Origin: Sphaeroforma sirkka
Taxonomy: Eukaryota; Opisthokonta; Ichthyosporea; Ichthyophonida
Assembly (NCBI GenBank): GCA_001586965.3
Contig: LUCW03001364.1
Coordinates: 60,001 to 107,845 of the forward strand
Length of the DNA: 47,845 bases
Reading direction: 5' to 3'
Part shown: positions 20,801-33,088 of the stretch, piece after piece
Position numbering within the stretch: the stretch's first letter is position 1
Layout: each line of letters starts with the position of its first letter
The notes under the pieces: model-generated
What the model saw: the letters and a program-made list of their open reading frames with translations, nothing else
Database searches by the model: none
What the model was told of the DNA's origin: nothing
Program-made: the position numbers and the translations under genes

Positions 20801-23400
20801 CAATGGGAATCCTTCAGCCTATGACTTTACCTAGCGGAGAGATTCGCACTTGAAAAGAGGTCTATTGATTCATTTGGTCGTATTTTAATATGCTACTCTA
20901 ACTCTACATTTTTAACAATATCCTTACCACGATAAGTCGAACAACAGAAGCAGAACTCTGTTATACACAGCCTTAACTAGTACGAAATAAGAACAATATT
21001 GTTACCTATCCAGAAAAGAAAACACGAGGAGTGGAGACAGGGCACGAAGCTGACAAAGAAAATCCCATCTAAGGATAGAACTACCACTGGGCACTGGAAG
21101 CTGAGCACAACCTAGAAGAGACACCTTGTAAGAAAAGAAGACAGGAGAGAAAACGAGGACGCCTCTACACTGAGAGAACCGACCGAGTTCCGGCCACAAA
21201 ATATCCAAAAAGCACAACAACGTTATCCTACTGGGTACAAAAGCAAGTAAACCTAGGTGTCACCAAATATAAGCACACCTAGATAGCCCCGAGTGAACAA
21301 TTGTAAACCCTGTCAAAATGATAACATCAATATTGGGACGCTAAAAAAATAAGAAACATGTCATAAGTGATAACTTTTTATTTTTTGGTGTGCTAAATTC
21401 TACAAATGTCGAAGTACACAACAGTTCTGTACAAACCCTGGCGTCACTGTACAAGTCCTAAGCCATTCGAACACGTTAGGAGAGGCGAGCACAAGCAGAC
21501 TAAGTACAACCATACGAGAAGCTTTAAGGAGGCCGCATAAATTGAACAAGCAAGCGTACAAATTACCAAGGTAATATGTAGAAAATCACTATATGCGTAA
21601 GTCAGGAGCATATATCTGGAATATAAGTGCACCATACAGCAAAAGAACCTAAGGCAGCAAGAGTGCAGAGGTACATAAAGTACACCTAGTCACATCTAAG
21701 CATCGATGAAGTACAAGACGTAACAAGTGTACGAGAAAAGTCTGCAAAGAAATACACATGTGAAGATTGCAGGCTAGGGAAACGGATTATATAAGCTAAA
21801 ACTAATCGAGGAAACACAAAAAGACAAATACGTTAAACAGAAAGCGTGGAAGCCATTATCATTGATAAAAGCGAACATAAAACATGTAACCCACAAGTAG
21901 GATAGCTAACAAAAGTAGCTCAGGTAAATCACTGTGAAAATTAGAGAATATGAGTACACACCCAACAAGAACAACAGACAACTATTACAGAGGGAAAGTA
22001 TAACACTCTCAAGTATAGTAGCGAAGATAAATACATGCGAATCTATTGACAGAACATCTATATATAAAATGTGCATACACGAATAGGCACGCAATCAGCC
22101 TCAAACCAACGAACGTGAGGCAAACCAATATACACAAAGAGCCAACACAGAGGCATCAAATAGAGTTAAACTAGAAGACTCTTTAATATAGGCCTGTAAT
22201 AGACAAGACACCAAGAAATACAAGACACAAACGCCAAGAATGAAACAACATGTACATTCGGTATATAAATCAGGATAATTGATAATGGATACTCGTACCA
22301 GGCAAGACAACCGAGACAAAACACATCCAAACTTCATGGATGGAACATAAGAGGTACAATACATATGCCATTCTCTAACACACACGCTGGCAAACGAGGC
22401 ATCAAAGATCCAACACACCCAAACTTCATGGAGTGAATAATACGTGACCATCACACACAATCTTAAATTATAGATAGAACAAAAACACATACAAAAACGA
22501 GAATGCTCTCTAAGATATCCTATAACAAACAAAATGTCAAGCACCCGTGACATTCAAATTTCATTGATGGTACAGGACACAATAATTCTAGGTAGGTCGT
22601 GGTCACACGAATGATAGACAGTAACACGAAAGTCACATAAATGGATAAAAGAATTCACATGTACGGGAAGAGCATAGAGACTCAGTGACGCAAACGAACC
22701 ACAAGCAAACACAACCCTGAACGTTGCTCGATCGAACGAATACTGATTCTACATGAACACTATCATAAAATGTAGGCATCTGACGATTCATTGCAAAGGC
22801 CATATCAATCTATACACAGTCAAATGCGAAACACAACTATAGCTATATAAATAATAGCATGCGAACATAGAACTTAGAATAAAAAACACGGGAACAGAAA
22901 CAACTGAATCAAGTTGACATGTACACACATAATACTATCATGGAAGGCCGACGCAAGGTACTCAGACCAATGTTAAAACTTAGCAGTTCGATAGCATCTG
23001 TAAAAATCCACATTTCCCAAACACTCAATTTGTTCTTGTTCAGTTCCTAGATGTTCGGAACTCAGACACAAGGCAGAATAAAAATAAAAGCTAATAAATC
23101 TCAATCCAAGGTTTACTGGACGATAAACAAGGCTCACAAGAATGTTAATTCACAACAAACAAACCAACATGACCCGAGGTTTATCACCTCAAACACAAAA
23201 ATCTTACAAATAAGCCCAGGTAACACGGAGACAGACAATTCAAGTCACAAGCACATAGGACTGCAGCCAACACTGTCACCAAACACCACGCCGGAGACAC
23301 ACATAATGGTGATCAATCGACTTTGACTCAAAACATGTATCAGCAACGAGGTGAACCAATTTATACAAAATGAATAACAAATGATCTCTGACAACACAAT
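20800..23400 (+). other. A/C-rich, T-poor strand, likely decayed retroelement leader
   Basis: The plus strand is strongly enriched in A and C from about 20.8 to 24.85 kb, unlike its neighbours. Such a bias is common on the coding strand of retroelements. Short frames rich in Lys, Thr and His occur, including 23,051-23,326, but none is identifiable. The long minus-strand frames here are shadows of the bias. Confidence 0.4.
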
Positions 23401-24830
23401 TAATACTCAACACACAGAACAGTCAATGACTTCTGCGCCCTACTAAAGGACACGAGCAGCACGAAGGAGTCTACGCACACAAGTGAGCTCAAGACGTTCA
23501 CACACAAGAGGAAGTACGAGCCAAACAACCAGAACTCGGCCACAACCACGCGTGATGCCAGTATAGCAAGCATTCTAAAGCAACTCCACTTCAAACAATG
23601 GAGGAAGATGCAGTTGGATGACCAGCCCACACCAGCAAGGACACCGTTAGATCCAGCAATGAGTAATTTCAAGGTGCCAATTGACAAGAACATATACGAG
23701 GGTAAATCACACATCGTAGGCATAATGGTGGACAAGCTGCACGCACAGAAGGCGGACGAACCCATTGCCATACGAGCATTCCACAAGCTTAGATATGCAG
23801 TGCATAACCAACAACCTAACAGATTGATACCAAAAGTAGATCAATGGCTATCGGAGTTATACAATAAAGCTGTGAAGAACTTTGATATAAGTGATTACAA
23901 TGAGTGCATTGCGATCAGTGGGTTTATGAGAGAGTAAACACTAGTTAGATCTCATGAAGGGGATAAAATCTCAGAACCAGATAAATTAGTTCCCCAAGTG
24001 GCCAATCAGCAAGTATGTCTCGATACAATAGAGTTTGTATGAGTAGCAAAAGACTTACTTGCAAGCACCAACATGCCATTGGTACAGCATCTGTCACTCG
24101 TTCAGGAACTGCTACGACAGGCAGACGCAGCAGAGGTGTCACGCACAGCACTAAGAAATATACGTAGTTTCAAACAGCTTTGGAAAGATTTCACTGATGT
24201 GGAAGACTACAATATATTGATCATTGACAACTTGCGTAGAATTCCAGTAGACTATTTACTAGAGAAATGGCTCAACGAACTCCATGATAGTCGCATGAAT
24301 GTTGAAGTCACATCAGCACGAGTGCGCGAAACAGTACAAGAGCACTGAGAGAGAGACTACATTTGCAACTTCTCAAAGCATTACGTTACCTTTCACTAGT
24401 CATCTATCAGAAACTGACAAGATAATATAGGTTCAAACAAAGCCTGATGATAGTAGTGAGCACTTGTCTGACATAACCGAGAAGGTGTTCCGTGAACTAA
24501 TCGAAGATCTTATCAGACAAGCAACAATAACGCAAGCCAACCGCAATCGAGAACGCACGCAAGCAAGTGAGGAACGCAACCATCCCAGACCAACGAGTCA
24601 ACCGTCCAAGATTTGACACGCCCACAGAGAGTCCACCCCCTCTGGGTGGACCACAAGGTACAGGACAAGGCCGTGGACGTTCCATCGGATACATTACTAC
24701 CAACCCAACACAGCGAGGACCGAGACCTTACCCATTCTGCGGTATAGACCCGTCGCCACATATGTACAGTAAGTACTCCAAGAAGGAAGGAAGCAACCGC
24801 CAGAAAGCAGCAGCTCATGCAGCGCAGTAA
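23401..24830 (+). pseudogene. Decayed Gag-like polyprotein, possibly BEL/Pao type
   Basis: One frame runs from after a TAA at 23,401 to 24,348 with only two in-frame stops, then shifts frame twice and ends in a basic, Pro/Gly-rich tail at 24,830. Features visible: a helical segment (…RRIPVDYLLEKWLNELHDS…) and a Cys/His motif PYPFCGIDPSPHMYSKY near 24,730-24,780 followed by KKEGSNRQKAA. This resembles the degenerate zinc knuckle plus 'R..K' tail of BEL/Pao Gag, with two Cys replaced by Tyr. No protease or polymerase follows; repeat B begins at about 25.5 kb. Alternatives are another LTR or DIRS Gag. Confidence 0.4.
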
Positions 24831-24839
24831 TCTCAAACA

Positions 24840-25500
24840 GTTCATTATGTAGACTAGTTAACCATCACTTATGGCAACAATGTGCAAGAGATGGACAAAA
24901 GAAATTTGACAGGATTGGTGGGCGGAAGCTAACATGGTAAACATGGTAGACATGAATGCACACACTGTTGAAGAAACGTTGTTTATAGATACAAATGATA
25001 TTTTGTCAACTTTGAACATAATGTGTCTGTAAGAGATTGTTAATAAACTCTCTCGTGTAAAGAATAAGTTCCTTATACAGGCATTTCATTACACCTGTTA
25101 AATATCAGTGCATTATTTACGCAGTGAGAGTATAAAACTGATGTCAGCTCCAGTGGATGCTAGAACTTCCACTCAAATTGTCTGATTTGTCGCGATCACT
25201 TTTCGAATTTATGCTTTTAACTATAACGAAATTATTTGTAAAATCGCCATATACTATCCAGAACTTTTCACGGCATTAGCAACACGGAAGTAGATAGTCA
25301 TATGATTCACGTGATTAAGTGTGAGAGCCATTGTGACATAGTTCAGCTGCTCGAAGTCATAGTGTGTAGCGTAAATTCGGTATTTCTGTATCTGGTATTT
25401 AAAATATTTCATGACTGTATTCGTATTTCACATACTCATGTACGACAACCGAACCAACCAGAGCATCTTGTACTATTTTTTACTGAAGTACGGACATATT
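24840..25500. other. No gene seen
   Basis: AT-rich sequence between the Gag relic and repeat B. The short frames have no recognisable content. Confidence 0.4.
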
Positions 25501-25504
25501 CTGA

Positions 25505-25920
25505 GATACTACAGACCTCAGACCAGCCTGTCCATCAAGGAAACTCTTTGTTTCATAGAAATTAATATAGTTAGTTCACTCCCGAAAGCTAATCAAGTTT
25601 TATAGCTCGCTTCCGAGAAATACTTTGATTTCCTAATCTACTCAATACAACCTAAAAATAGTTGTGCCGGTATGTGAGTCACAACACCATATGAACAGCG
25701 TGAGATTTAGTTGCAGTGAAGTCGAAATAGAATAGTATCTAAGTTTTAAAGTGTTCTGTACAATTGTTTTCATATTGACCACATGACTATTCGCCCTGGC
25801 CAACACAACTAGTTCAACAATATCACAAGCCCCTTGGGTATAAAATCAAAATTAATATCAAGAATAAAATAATTAATTTGCACAATATTTAAAGTCTATC
25901 ATCGTTTTATAAGTAGTATA
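25505..25920 (-). repeat. Repeat B: inverted, diverged copy of repeat A
   Basis: It reads, reversed, the tip (ACAGACCTCAGACCAG), two minisatellite units (CTCCCGAAAGCTAATC), GTGAGTCACA and then the 3' part of the 373-bp unit (TAAAGTGTTCTGT, CCCTGGCCA, CCTTGGGTATAAAA). It is more diverged than copy C. Confidence 0.75.
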
Positions 25921-25929
25921 TCCCTTGTA

Positions 25930-26740
25930 TAGACATTCTTGGTGGAACTTTATTAAAGGTTATATTTTCCTTTTCTAATCCTATTTTCAACTCAGAAGGT
26001 GAGCGAGCTACTGTTACCGCAACATTGCGCAACAATGAATATTTGTTCGCGCGTATGTCGCCTCTTCTTTCCCTCCCTTGAAAACAGATTGCGATTCAAC
26101 GAAGAAAGCGGCAACGTTATAAGTTGTTGACTACTTGCGGTACATATTATGGAAATCATATCTATGTAGAGTAATTCGGTATTGTTGTACTTGGAGTTCA
26201 AAAGATATTTCATGGCATTGAGAAACATCTTGAACATTATTTAACTGATAAACAGACAAATTGTCAAATAATTTTGCAAACACTTCCTGGGTTCTATACT
26301 TATTATTGGGATACCCTTTATAGACATTCTTGGCGGTCCTTCAGATTATATTCCCCTTTTTTATTGCTATCTTCAACTGCAAAAACGAGCTACTGATGAC
26401 GCAAAATAACGTAACAATGAGCCTCGGTTGTCCGGTAAGTTTGCTATCCTTCCCCTCACTAGACAAAAAGTTATTTTTCAACGGAGAACGCAGCAATGTT
26501 TCAATTTTGTTGATTTATTGCGGTGCAAATTACGGACAAAATATCTATGTAGCGTAATTCGGTGTCGTTTATTGTGTCACAATTCATGACTCATTTTAAA
26601 CTCAGATGTTCTCAATATTTTGAAAATCTATTCAGAACTGATGAACATAAAGTATTTCAAATATTATTTTTCCTAGATTCTTTACGAAAAATATGTAGTG
26701 CAATCTTGGTGATCTTTTAATATATATTCACCATCATTCC
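25930..26740 (+). repeat. Satellite-like array 2
   Basis: Two full units start with TAGACATTCTTGG at 25,930 and 26,321 (391 bp apart), and a partial unit follows at about 26,700. They have the same motif order and orientation as 12.8-13.9 kb, with more divergence. Confidence 0.8.
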
Positions 26741-26751
26741 TCCCATGCCCA

Positions 26752-27017
26752 TGGCGGCGGAACTCTCTGACATCTATCCACAGTCTTCTAAATACTTAGA
26801 AATTTAACTGTCCCAGGGCATACCAGGTATCGACTTTGTAAAACACGCGGACCACCTCGTGGTAGCATTACTCCAGACTATAGTGTCCTTCCGGACATAT
26901 GGTTTCCATGAATTCAGCTGGCACCATCCGCGAAATCGGTTGGAAATATTCAAGACATTCGTTCTTTCAACGGCCAACTATGGTCTGAGCATCATTGCAT
27001 GGGCTCCACCTATTTAG
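26752..27017 (+). pseudogene. LINE-type (non-LTR) reverse transcriptase fragment
   Basis: One frame, with one in-frame TAA at 26,805, reads …SSKYLEI(stop)LSQGIPGID… then YGFHEFSW and FKTFVLSTANYGLSIIAWAP before a TAG at 27,015. The K-Y-L-G-I-x-L block followed by a C-terminal [IL]-[YF]-K-[TS]-F…YGL…W block is the usual end of the reverse-transcriptase domain in LINE elements. The catalytic part is absent. It is a short dead fragment, identified by pattern only. Confidence 0.5.
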
Positions 27018-29440
27018 CATACTGCATATTCCAGACTGGTGTGCAGCAAGGGCATATTCCAGACTGGTGTGCAGCAAGGTATACTGAAAAGGAGGTTATT
27101 GGTGGCAAAATTGCTGCAGATATATCGGATACTGATTGGGAAGTGGTGCTAGCAATTGACACACATGGAAATACGTGGAGTGATGCTGGCATGGAACTTA
27201 TATCGTACACGTTGTCACTTTCAACGACCACGGCTACATGCCAATCGATGTATGTATATGCAGTCTATTTGTGGTTATTTGTTGGGCACGCATGTAAAGG
27301 CAAAATAAGCGTAAGCAAGACTAATGTAATATTCAAAACTTTGATTGAAAGTGATATACCACCCGTTATAAGCTTGTTATCAATGACTCGACGAATGAAT
27401 AATAATAAGTTAGTGAAAGGTAGGAAAATCTCAGCTGATGAGTGCTCTATGGCTTTCAGTGAGGAGTATATGTGTACTTGCTCACGCACGTTCAACCGAA
27501 TATCGCTAGATTTAGGTCCACGGTAAGTTGCTACAAACAAAGATGGAGCTAACATCGAAGTGCAAGGAGAGGAAAATAGTGAGGTAGGATTTTAAGATAG
27601 TATATGGGACAAATTCATCAAGTCTAAGAAGGCGATTAAGAAACGTTGAGAGGAGAATTGTGAGCACGAGCACGAAGTAGATGGTTTCATTCCATAAATA
27701 TGTCCTTAGGATTATAAAAGGGAGTACATACTTGGTCGTTGAACACTACTGCACGATAAAAGCATATCATCAGCAAAGGGTGTAACATTTGTGAGCATGT
27801 CTGAGGATGATATAAAATCGAGATTTGGGAGATGCTGAGCACAGACAATCTACCGGACTACATTGGTAATTCCAGGCTAGATGCGGCGAGAGAAGGTTAA
27901 GCAACAGAATGTTAAGCAAGCAGCCAACACACATTCAGCAACAATACAACAATGAATGGCAATTCGGACGGTGAAGTTGGCGGCACTCTTGGACATATTA
28001 AACGAGAAATGTAATGGTGCGTTCTTCGGTGCAGGATATGAAGGTGAGGATGAAAAACATATAGGTTACAGCCTACTCAGAGGCTTCCAGTCGTGAATGG
28101 CTGTGCGGTAGGCGGTTGAAAATCTACATGGTTTGGCCAACGTGATGCGTGAAAAATCCTGCAATAGAACTAAGCCGTACTTCATTCCAAGAGGTAAGAA
28201 CGAATCAGCATTAGTGTATATAAATGTGCAGAGGTAATTGCTTACTTGAAACAATTACTTCGTGGACACCAAACAAAGATCCGTTGGTGTATTTTCAAAA
28301 AAGTCATGTGGTAAAACTCCTACATGGGGTTACCCTATCGTGAAGTACAGAGCCGAACTTGTCTGTTATCAAAAGAATGGCCGATGAGCACGCACCGCTT
28401 AGCAAATCTGGGAATGTGGCACAGTTTGCTGCACGCACACCATACTGTTGCTGGTTTGGCTAACATTATGTCTGTGGAAAATGTCTATTGAGTCATTTTG
28501 GTCATAGATGTGGAGAGACATTTAATATGGGCATACGTGTCAGATACACAAAGCTTTGTCGGCTTAGGTGATGATTGAACATCCAAAGCAATTTCCCCCT
28601 GTATGTGACCATTCAGTTTGATTAACAAAGCATCCCGTAACGACGTCGACAATATGAGACATCAATTTGGGAAGCAGTTTACAGCTTGCATTGAAAGAAG
28701 CTGCAAGACAATAAAGGGACACACAGTTCTTGAAGGCATTATTACTGCTGCGTAGTGGATATACAAACCGTGTAATCGATGAAGAGAAACTTTCCGGATA
28801 TTTAGAGTTCTGGGGTTCATGAACATATGAACGCAACCCGCAATCAGTGGTAGGCAATTTGGAGATAGCGATGATAAACTTCTATTCGCAACTTGCTACA
28901 ATAAGAATATAGATACCATAAATACTGAATATATTTGGCTAGTTCAAAGATGTGTACATAGTTAATGCTATCTGTAGTGGACCTGGCGTCACCTCAATTC
29001 AAGAAGGCGGAACATGCAAGTGCTATATCTATTATAGCCTACTTAGTTATTGGTAGGATGCCAAATTGGCCGTGAACATCATACCAGAAACAATATTGAA
29101 CAATAAAGCACGAGGTATTATATCTGACAAAATATATCCGTCGGAGATACCTGTGCTAGTATTCTATACGTCTGAATATACGGGTGAGCCCTTCATTAAT
29201 GGTGAGATATGGCACTGTGTGGAACCATGGCTGAAGGCATATTGGAAGTGCATTGTACTTGGAGCTCATGAGTTGCGATGCTACTGTAAATAGAATTGTA
29301 GTAACAAGGGTCGGTTGCGAAAGCTGATTTCATTTATTCTCGACAAGGAGTATCAGAAAAAAGGAGACGATACGCCGCATGTTTCTAAAGTGGACTTTAA
29401 GTTCAAAAGAACAAATATACTAATACACTCTGGGTGACAG
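27018..29440 (+). pseudogene. Decayed reading frames of unknown origin
   Basis: An intact 176-codon frame lies at 26,999-27,526, with residues such as ISADECSMAFSEEYMCTCS. Further right, the frame used by 29,066-29,293 stays open unusually often from about 28,060 to 29,430 for such AT-rich DNA; fragments include PYFIPRGKNESALVYINVQR, KIYPSEIPVLVFYTSEYTGE and DKEYQKKGDDTPHVSK. I do not recognise the family. It may be the interior of the element that repeat C bounds. Confidence 0.3.
27026..27079 (+). repeat. 27-bp perfect tandem duplication
   Basis: CATATTCCAGACTGGTGTGC plus AGCAAGG occurs twice in a row with at most a junction base of difference. It lies in the 26,999-27,526 frame and keeps phase (9 codons). 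Confidence 0.9.
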
Positions 29441-29654
29441 TCGTGTAGACGAGAAAGTTGATATACTATTGGCCTAAAACAATTACAAGATGATACGCTG
29501 AGATATTTACAAACAGACAGATGAGCAACTTGTCGAAAGAGAGCTGAATCATCAGCAGTTATATCTCAATGGTCATTTGCGGAATTCTAAAGTGTAGTAT
29601 ACTAATATACTTACACAATTAATAATTGAAGAGGACAGGGCGGTATACTTTCTG

Positions 29655-30120
29655 AAAGACTTTAGGTCTCAGACCAGACTTTACAACAAGAGACCCTCAT
29701 TGATTTATAGAAATCATCAGAGTTAGCCTACTGGATTTAATTGACTCCTGAGAGTTGAATAAGTTTCTCAACCAATTCCCGAGAGTTGATTATGTTTCTC
29801 AGCCGACTCACGAGAGTTGATCAAGCTTGTTAACCGCAACAATCTATTAAAACAAACCTGCGTCCCTATGTGAGTCACAGCCTATGCGGAAAAGCATCAT
29901 GTGATCATCGTAAGATTGAGTTGCGGAGAAATCGAAAAATAGTAGAATCGAAGTATTAAAGTGTTCTACAGGTCTCAAATAATGACCATACTTTTACCCT
30001 GGCTAGCCCAAACGACGGAACACTCGCACAGACATCTAAGGTACAAAAGAGGTGGCAGAAACATAAATATATACATTTGCACTTTATTTAAGGCTTCTAC
30101 ATTATACTCAACATTTTCGA
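29655..30120 (-). repeat. Repeat C: inverted copy of repeat A
   Basis: It reads, reversed, the tip (TTTAGGTCTCAGACCAGA), three or four ACTCCCGAGAGTTGA-type units, TATGTGAGTCACAGCCTATG and the 3' half of the 373-bp unit (GCGGAAAAGCATCATGTGAT … CATTTGCACTTTATTTAA). With repeat A it frames about 11.4 kb as an inverted pair. Confidence 0.85.
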
Positions 30121-30254
30121 GCATAGACGAAACTCTCAAGAGTAATATAGCCCTTTGCTGCGATGAATGAGCAAACAGTTTATATTCTACTGTCTGATAG
30201 ATATGTATATTTGAATACATTGAAGTTGGAAGTACCCGGAACCAAATTTCGATG

Positions 30255-30535
30255 CATGTATTCTACTTTATCAGTATACAATTATATGAAATAACATTCT
30301 AAACACATTAACTATGTATATATGAATTTGATAATTAATTTACCAGTATACAACTATATATAAAAACCTTATGAACACATCAACTATGTATTTGATAATT
30401 AATTTGTCAATGTACAATTGTTGTATAAAACATACTAAACACATAATTAACTATGTATATATGTGTTTGATAATTAATGTATCAGTATACAATTATATAA
30501 AATAACATTCTAAACATATCTTTAGCCATGTATGT
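30255..30535 (+). repeat. Three to four tandem about 80-bp AT-rich units
   Basis: Units carry AACTATGTATATATG, TTTGATAATTAATTT and CAGTATACAATTATATAAAA in order. Repeats are at about 30,300, 30,375, 30,440 and a partial one at 30,520. Confidence 0.8.
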
Positions 30536-30599
30536 ATGTAATTGCAAATTTATCTCATTTGATTCGCTTGTATAGCTATATACGGTTGATATAAGAGTA

Positions 30600-31090
30600 T
30601 CACCAATGTTTGTCGTCCATGCGCCTAGTACACTTGTATGGTTTGGGGGTTGGAGTACTATTATATTCGTAAAATGCTTTGTTTAAATCTTCGCCAAATC
30701 TTCGTTTGCTTAAAGGAAGCTGGTAACATATGCAATAATTCGTCGACAGAAAAGAATTCATCGGCATATTCATCAATCGCATCAATGACCTCAACATATA
30801 CATACTCATCATTAGAAGAGATACATCTTATTTGAACGTCATCAATAGCATCAATGGCCTTCGGATATACGCACTCATCATCAGAAGAGATACGTTTTTC
30901 TTTAACATCGCAGTCACTGCCAGTGACGTCAACTGATCACTTGCCCTTCTTGTCATTGTTTTATACGGTGACCATCTCATTGCTAACGTATTTCACATCG
31001 TTGGTGTTCTTGGTACTGACGTATTCCCCATCGCCCTTAATGTCATCGATATAGACTTTCACATCGTTGTTGGTCTTCTTTTTGAACTAT
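30600..31090 (-). pseudogene. Decayed acidic-repeat protein, unknown family
   Basis: A minus-strand frame from about 31,085 to the TAA at 30,661 has only two stops in about 140 codons. It is rich in Asp, Glu and Val, with an internal duplication: ISSDDECVYPKAIDAIDD against ISSNDEYVYVEVIDAIDE. Near its end a second frame (30,600-30,812) reads LPLSKRRFGEDLNKAFYEY. That stretch weakly recalls the winged-helix tail of viral or plasmid superfamily-3 primase-helicases. This is inference, and a frameshift would be needed to connect the two. Confidence 0.3.
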
Positions 31091-31639
31091 CTCTCAGTTT
31101 CGTTTCATCGTTGATCTCAATGGTCTTTCCTTTGACATTTTCTCGTCGCGATCCATGTCGTCAACTTTGACACTCACATCGTCGTTGATTTCATCAACTG
31201 AGTTTCGCACATCGGTTTTGATCTCTTCATAATCGTATATACGAATTCAACTGTTAGGTGCCAATCATCGTAGTGTACTTGCTATACTGTTATTGTATAT
31301 ACACTCTTCTGTATATAGCTGATACTGCTCAAGGGTTTGGTAACAACTAAAAAGTTAAACATGCCAGTCGACAGAATTCAATTTTACCGGTATTATATAA
31401 TATTTTCGGTATCTCTATTCGAAATACATACAAAATTGAAAATATTTTGAGCTCGGCTCACTTCTCTGCGGGGTAGTCTATTCTCCAGTTATTCGGTATT
31501 CCTGTACATATATTGATAGCAAAGAGACACTATGTAATTTAGACTCGGGTACGAACAGTAGAGCTACCAAAACATCTTAATCATTTGATAATATGATCTT
31601 GCATTTTCCCCTGTGTTCTTTAAGTAATACCAGTATGCC

Positions 31640-33000
31640 CTTGTATCGACGGTATTTTTCATAACAAGTATTACCTCTCAAATTGTGCTATTATTAACAC
31701 GACATTGTGTGACAATGAACCTTTGTCGTTCACGTATGTTGCCTTTCCTTCACTTCACTAGAGAGCAGGGCTATTTTTAACGAATAACACATCAGGGTTC
31801 CAAGATGTAAATTACTTTCGGTACAAATTACGAAAGTAATATCTATGTAGCGTATTTCAGTAATTTTGTACAGCGAATTTGAAATAATCTCACGACATTA
31901 CATAACGGTATTTTACAGACAAATTCCCATATATTTTTGTAGCAGCTTCTTTGTGTTGTTAACATAGTTCTATCATGTCGCAAATATAGACATTCTTAGT
32001 GGTTCTTCGGCTGTCCCTCTTAACTTATTGTTATTTTCACCACTTTAAGTGATCTGTCGTTAACACAACATTGCGTGACAATAGTTCTCTGTCGCCCGCG
32101 TAGGTTACCTATTCTTCCCCTCACTAGAGAAAAAGCCAATTTTTAACGAATACGGCAAGGTTACAAGTTTTGATTACTTTCGGTACAAAATACGAAAATG
32201 AATCTATGTAACGTAATTCAGTACTTCTATACATGTATTTGAAGCAATTCATGATATAATGTATTTCTTAGACCCAGGCAGGTACAGCTGAGCTATCCAG
32301 AACACTGTAAACATTATTCAACTGATAAGCATACATATTCCTAGATGTTTTTTGTATTATTTTCCCTGAGGTCATTTTTACGTACATAATTTCGACATAT
32401 CCTCTATATAGACATTCTCGGTGGTTCTTAAGTTGTACTTCCCTTTCTTATTATTTTTCTCAATTATGAAAGTGAGATATTGTTGATGCAGGGTTGCGTA
32501 ACAATGTATCTCGGCCGTCCGTGCATTTTGTATCCCCTTCTCCTTGCTAGAGAAAAGGTTATGTTTCACCAGAGAACACACAAAGGTTCCAAGTTGTTTA
32601 CTACTTGCGATACAAATTATGGAAATGATATCTATGTAGCATTTTCGGTAATTTCGGTGGAATCTAAAAAATAATTGTGACTACTTATTTAAAGATTCAG
32701 ATACGAATAGTTGAGCTAACTAGAGCAGCGTGTACTTTATTTACCTAAACGTTCCCAAATATTTCTTCGGCAGATTCTAAGTAATATCGGCATGTCTCTC
32801 ATATAGACTTTTGTTTGGTGGGTTTCAACTCTAAACGTGAGCTATTGTTGACACAACATTGAGAAGTAATATATCTTTATCGCCTTGTGTCCACCCTCCC
32901 CCTCCCCTCACTATGTGAAAGATTCCGAGAAATAGGACACAAAGGTTCCAAGTAGTTGATTAATAACGATGCAAAATACGAAAGTACTACAAATGTAGCG
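31640..33000 (+). repeat. Satellite-like array 3, mostly inside S copy 2
   Basis: One complete unit spans the left edge of S copy 2 (31,640-31,870), and units follow at about 31,986 and 32,407. The intact unit across the edge contrasts with the cut unit at the left edge of S copy 1. Confidence 0.8.
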
Positions 33001-33036
33001 TAGTTTTGTATCCGAGTCTTTGGAGTGAGATGCTAT

Positions 33037-33037
<1 letters not shown>

Positions 33038-33087
<50 letters not shown>
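33038..33087. repeat. (TA)n microsatellite in S copy 2
   Basis: A TA run, slightly longer than the one in copy 1. Confidence 0.97.

Positions 33088-33088
<1 letters not shown>

Noticed and set aside
22101..22553. 150-codon minus-strand frame
   Set aside because: It lies in the A/C-rich block, where the minus strand is poor in stop codons; the content is Cys/Leu/Tyr-rich with no domain.
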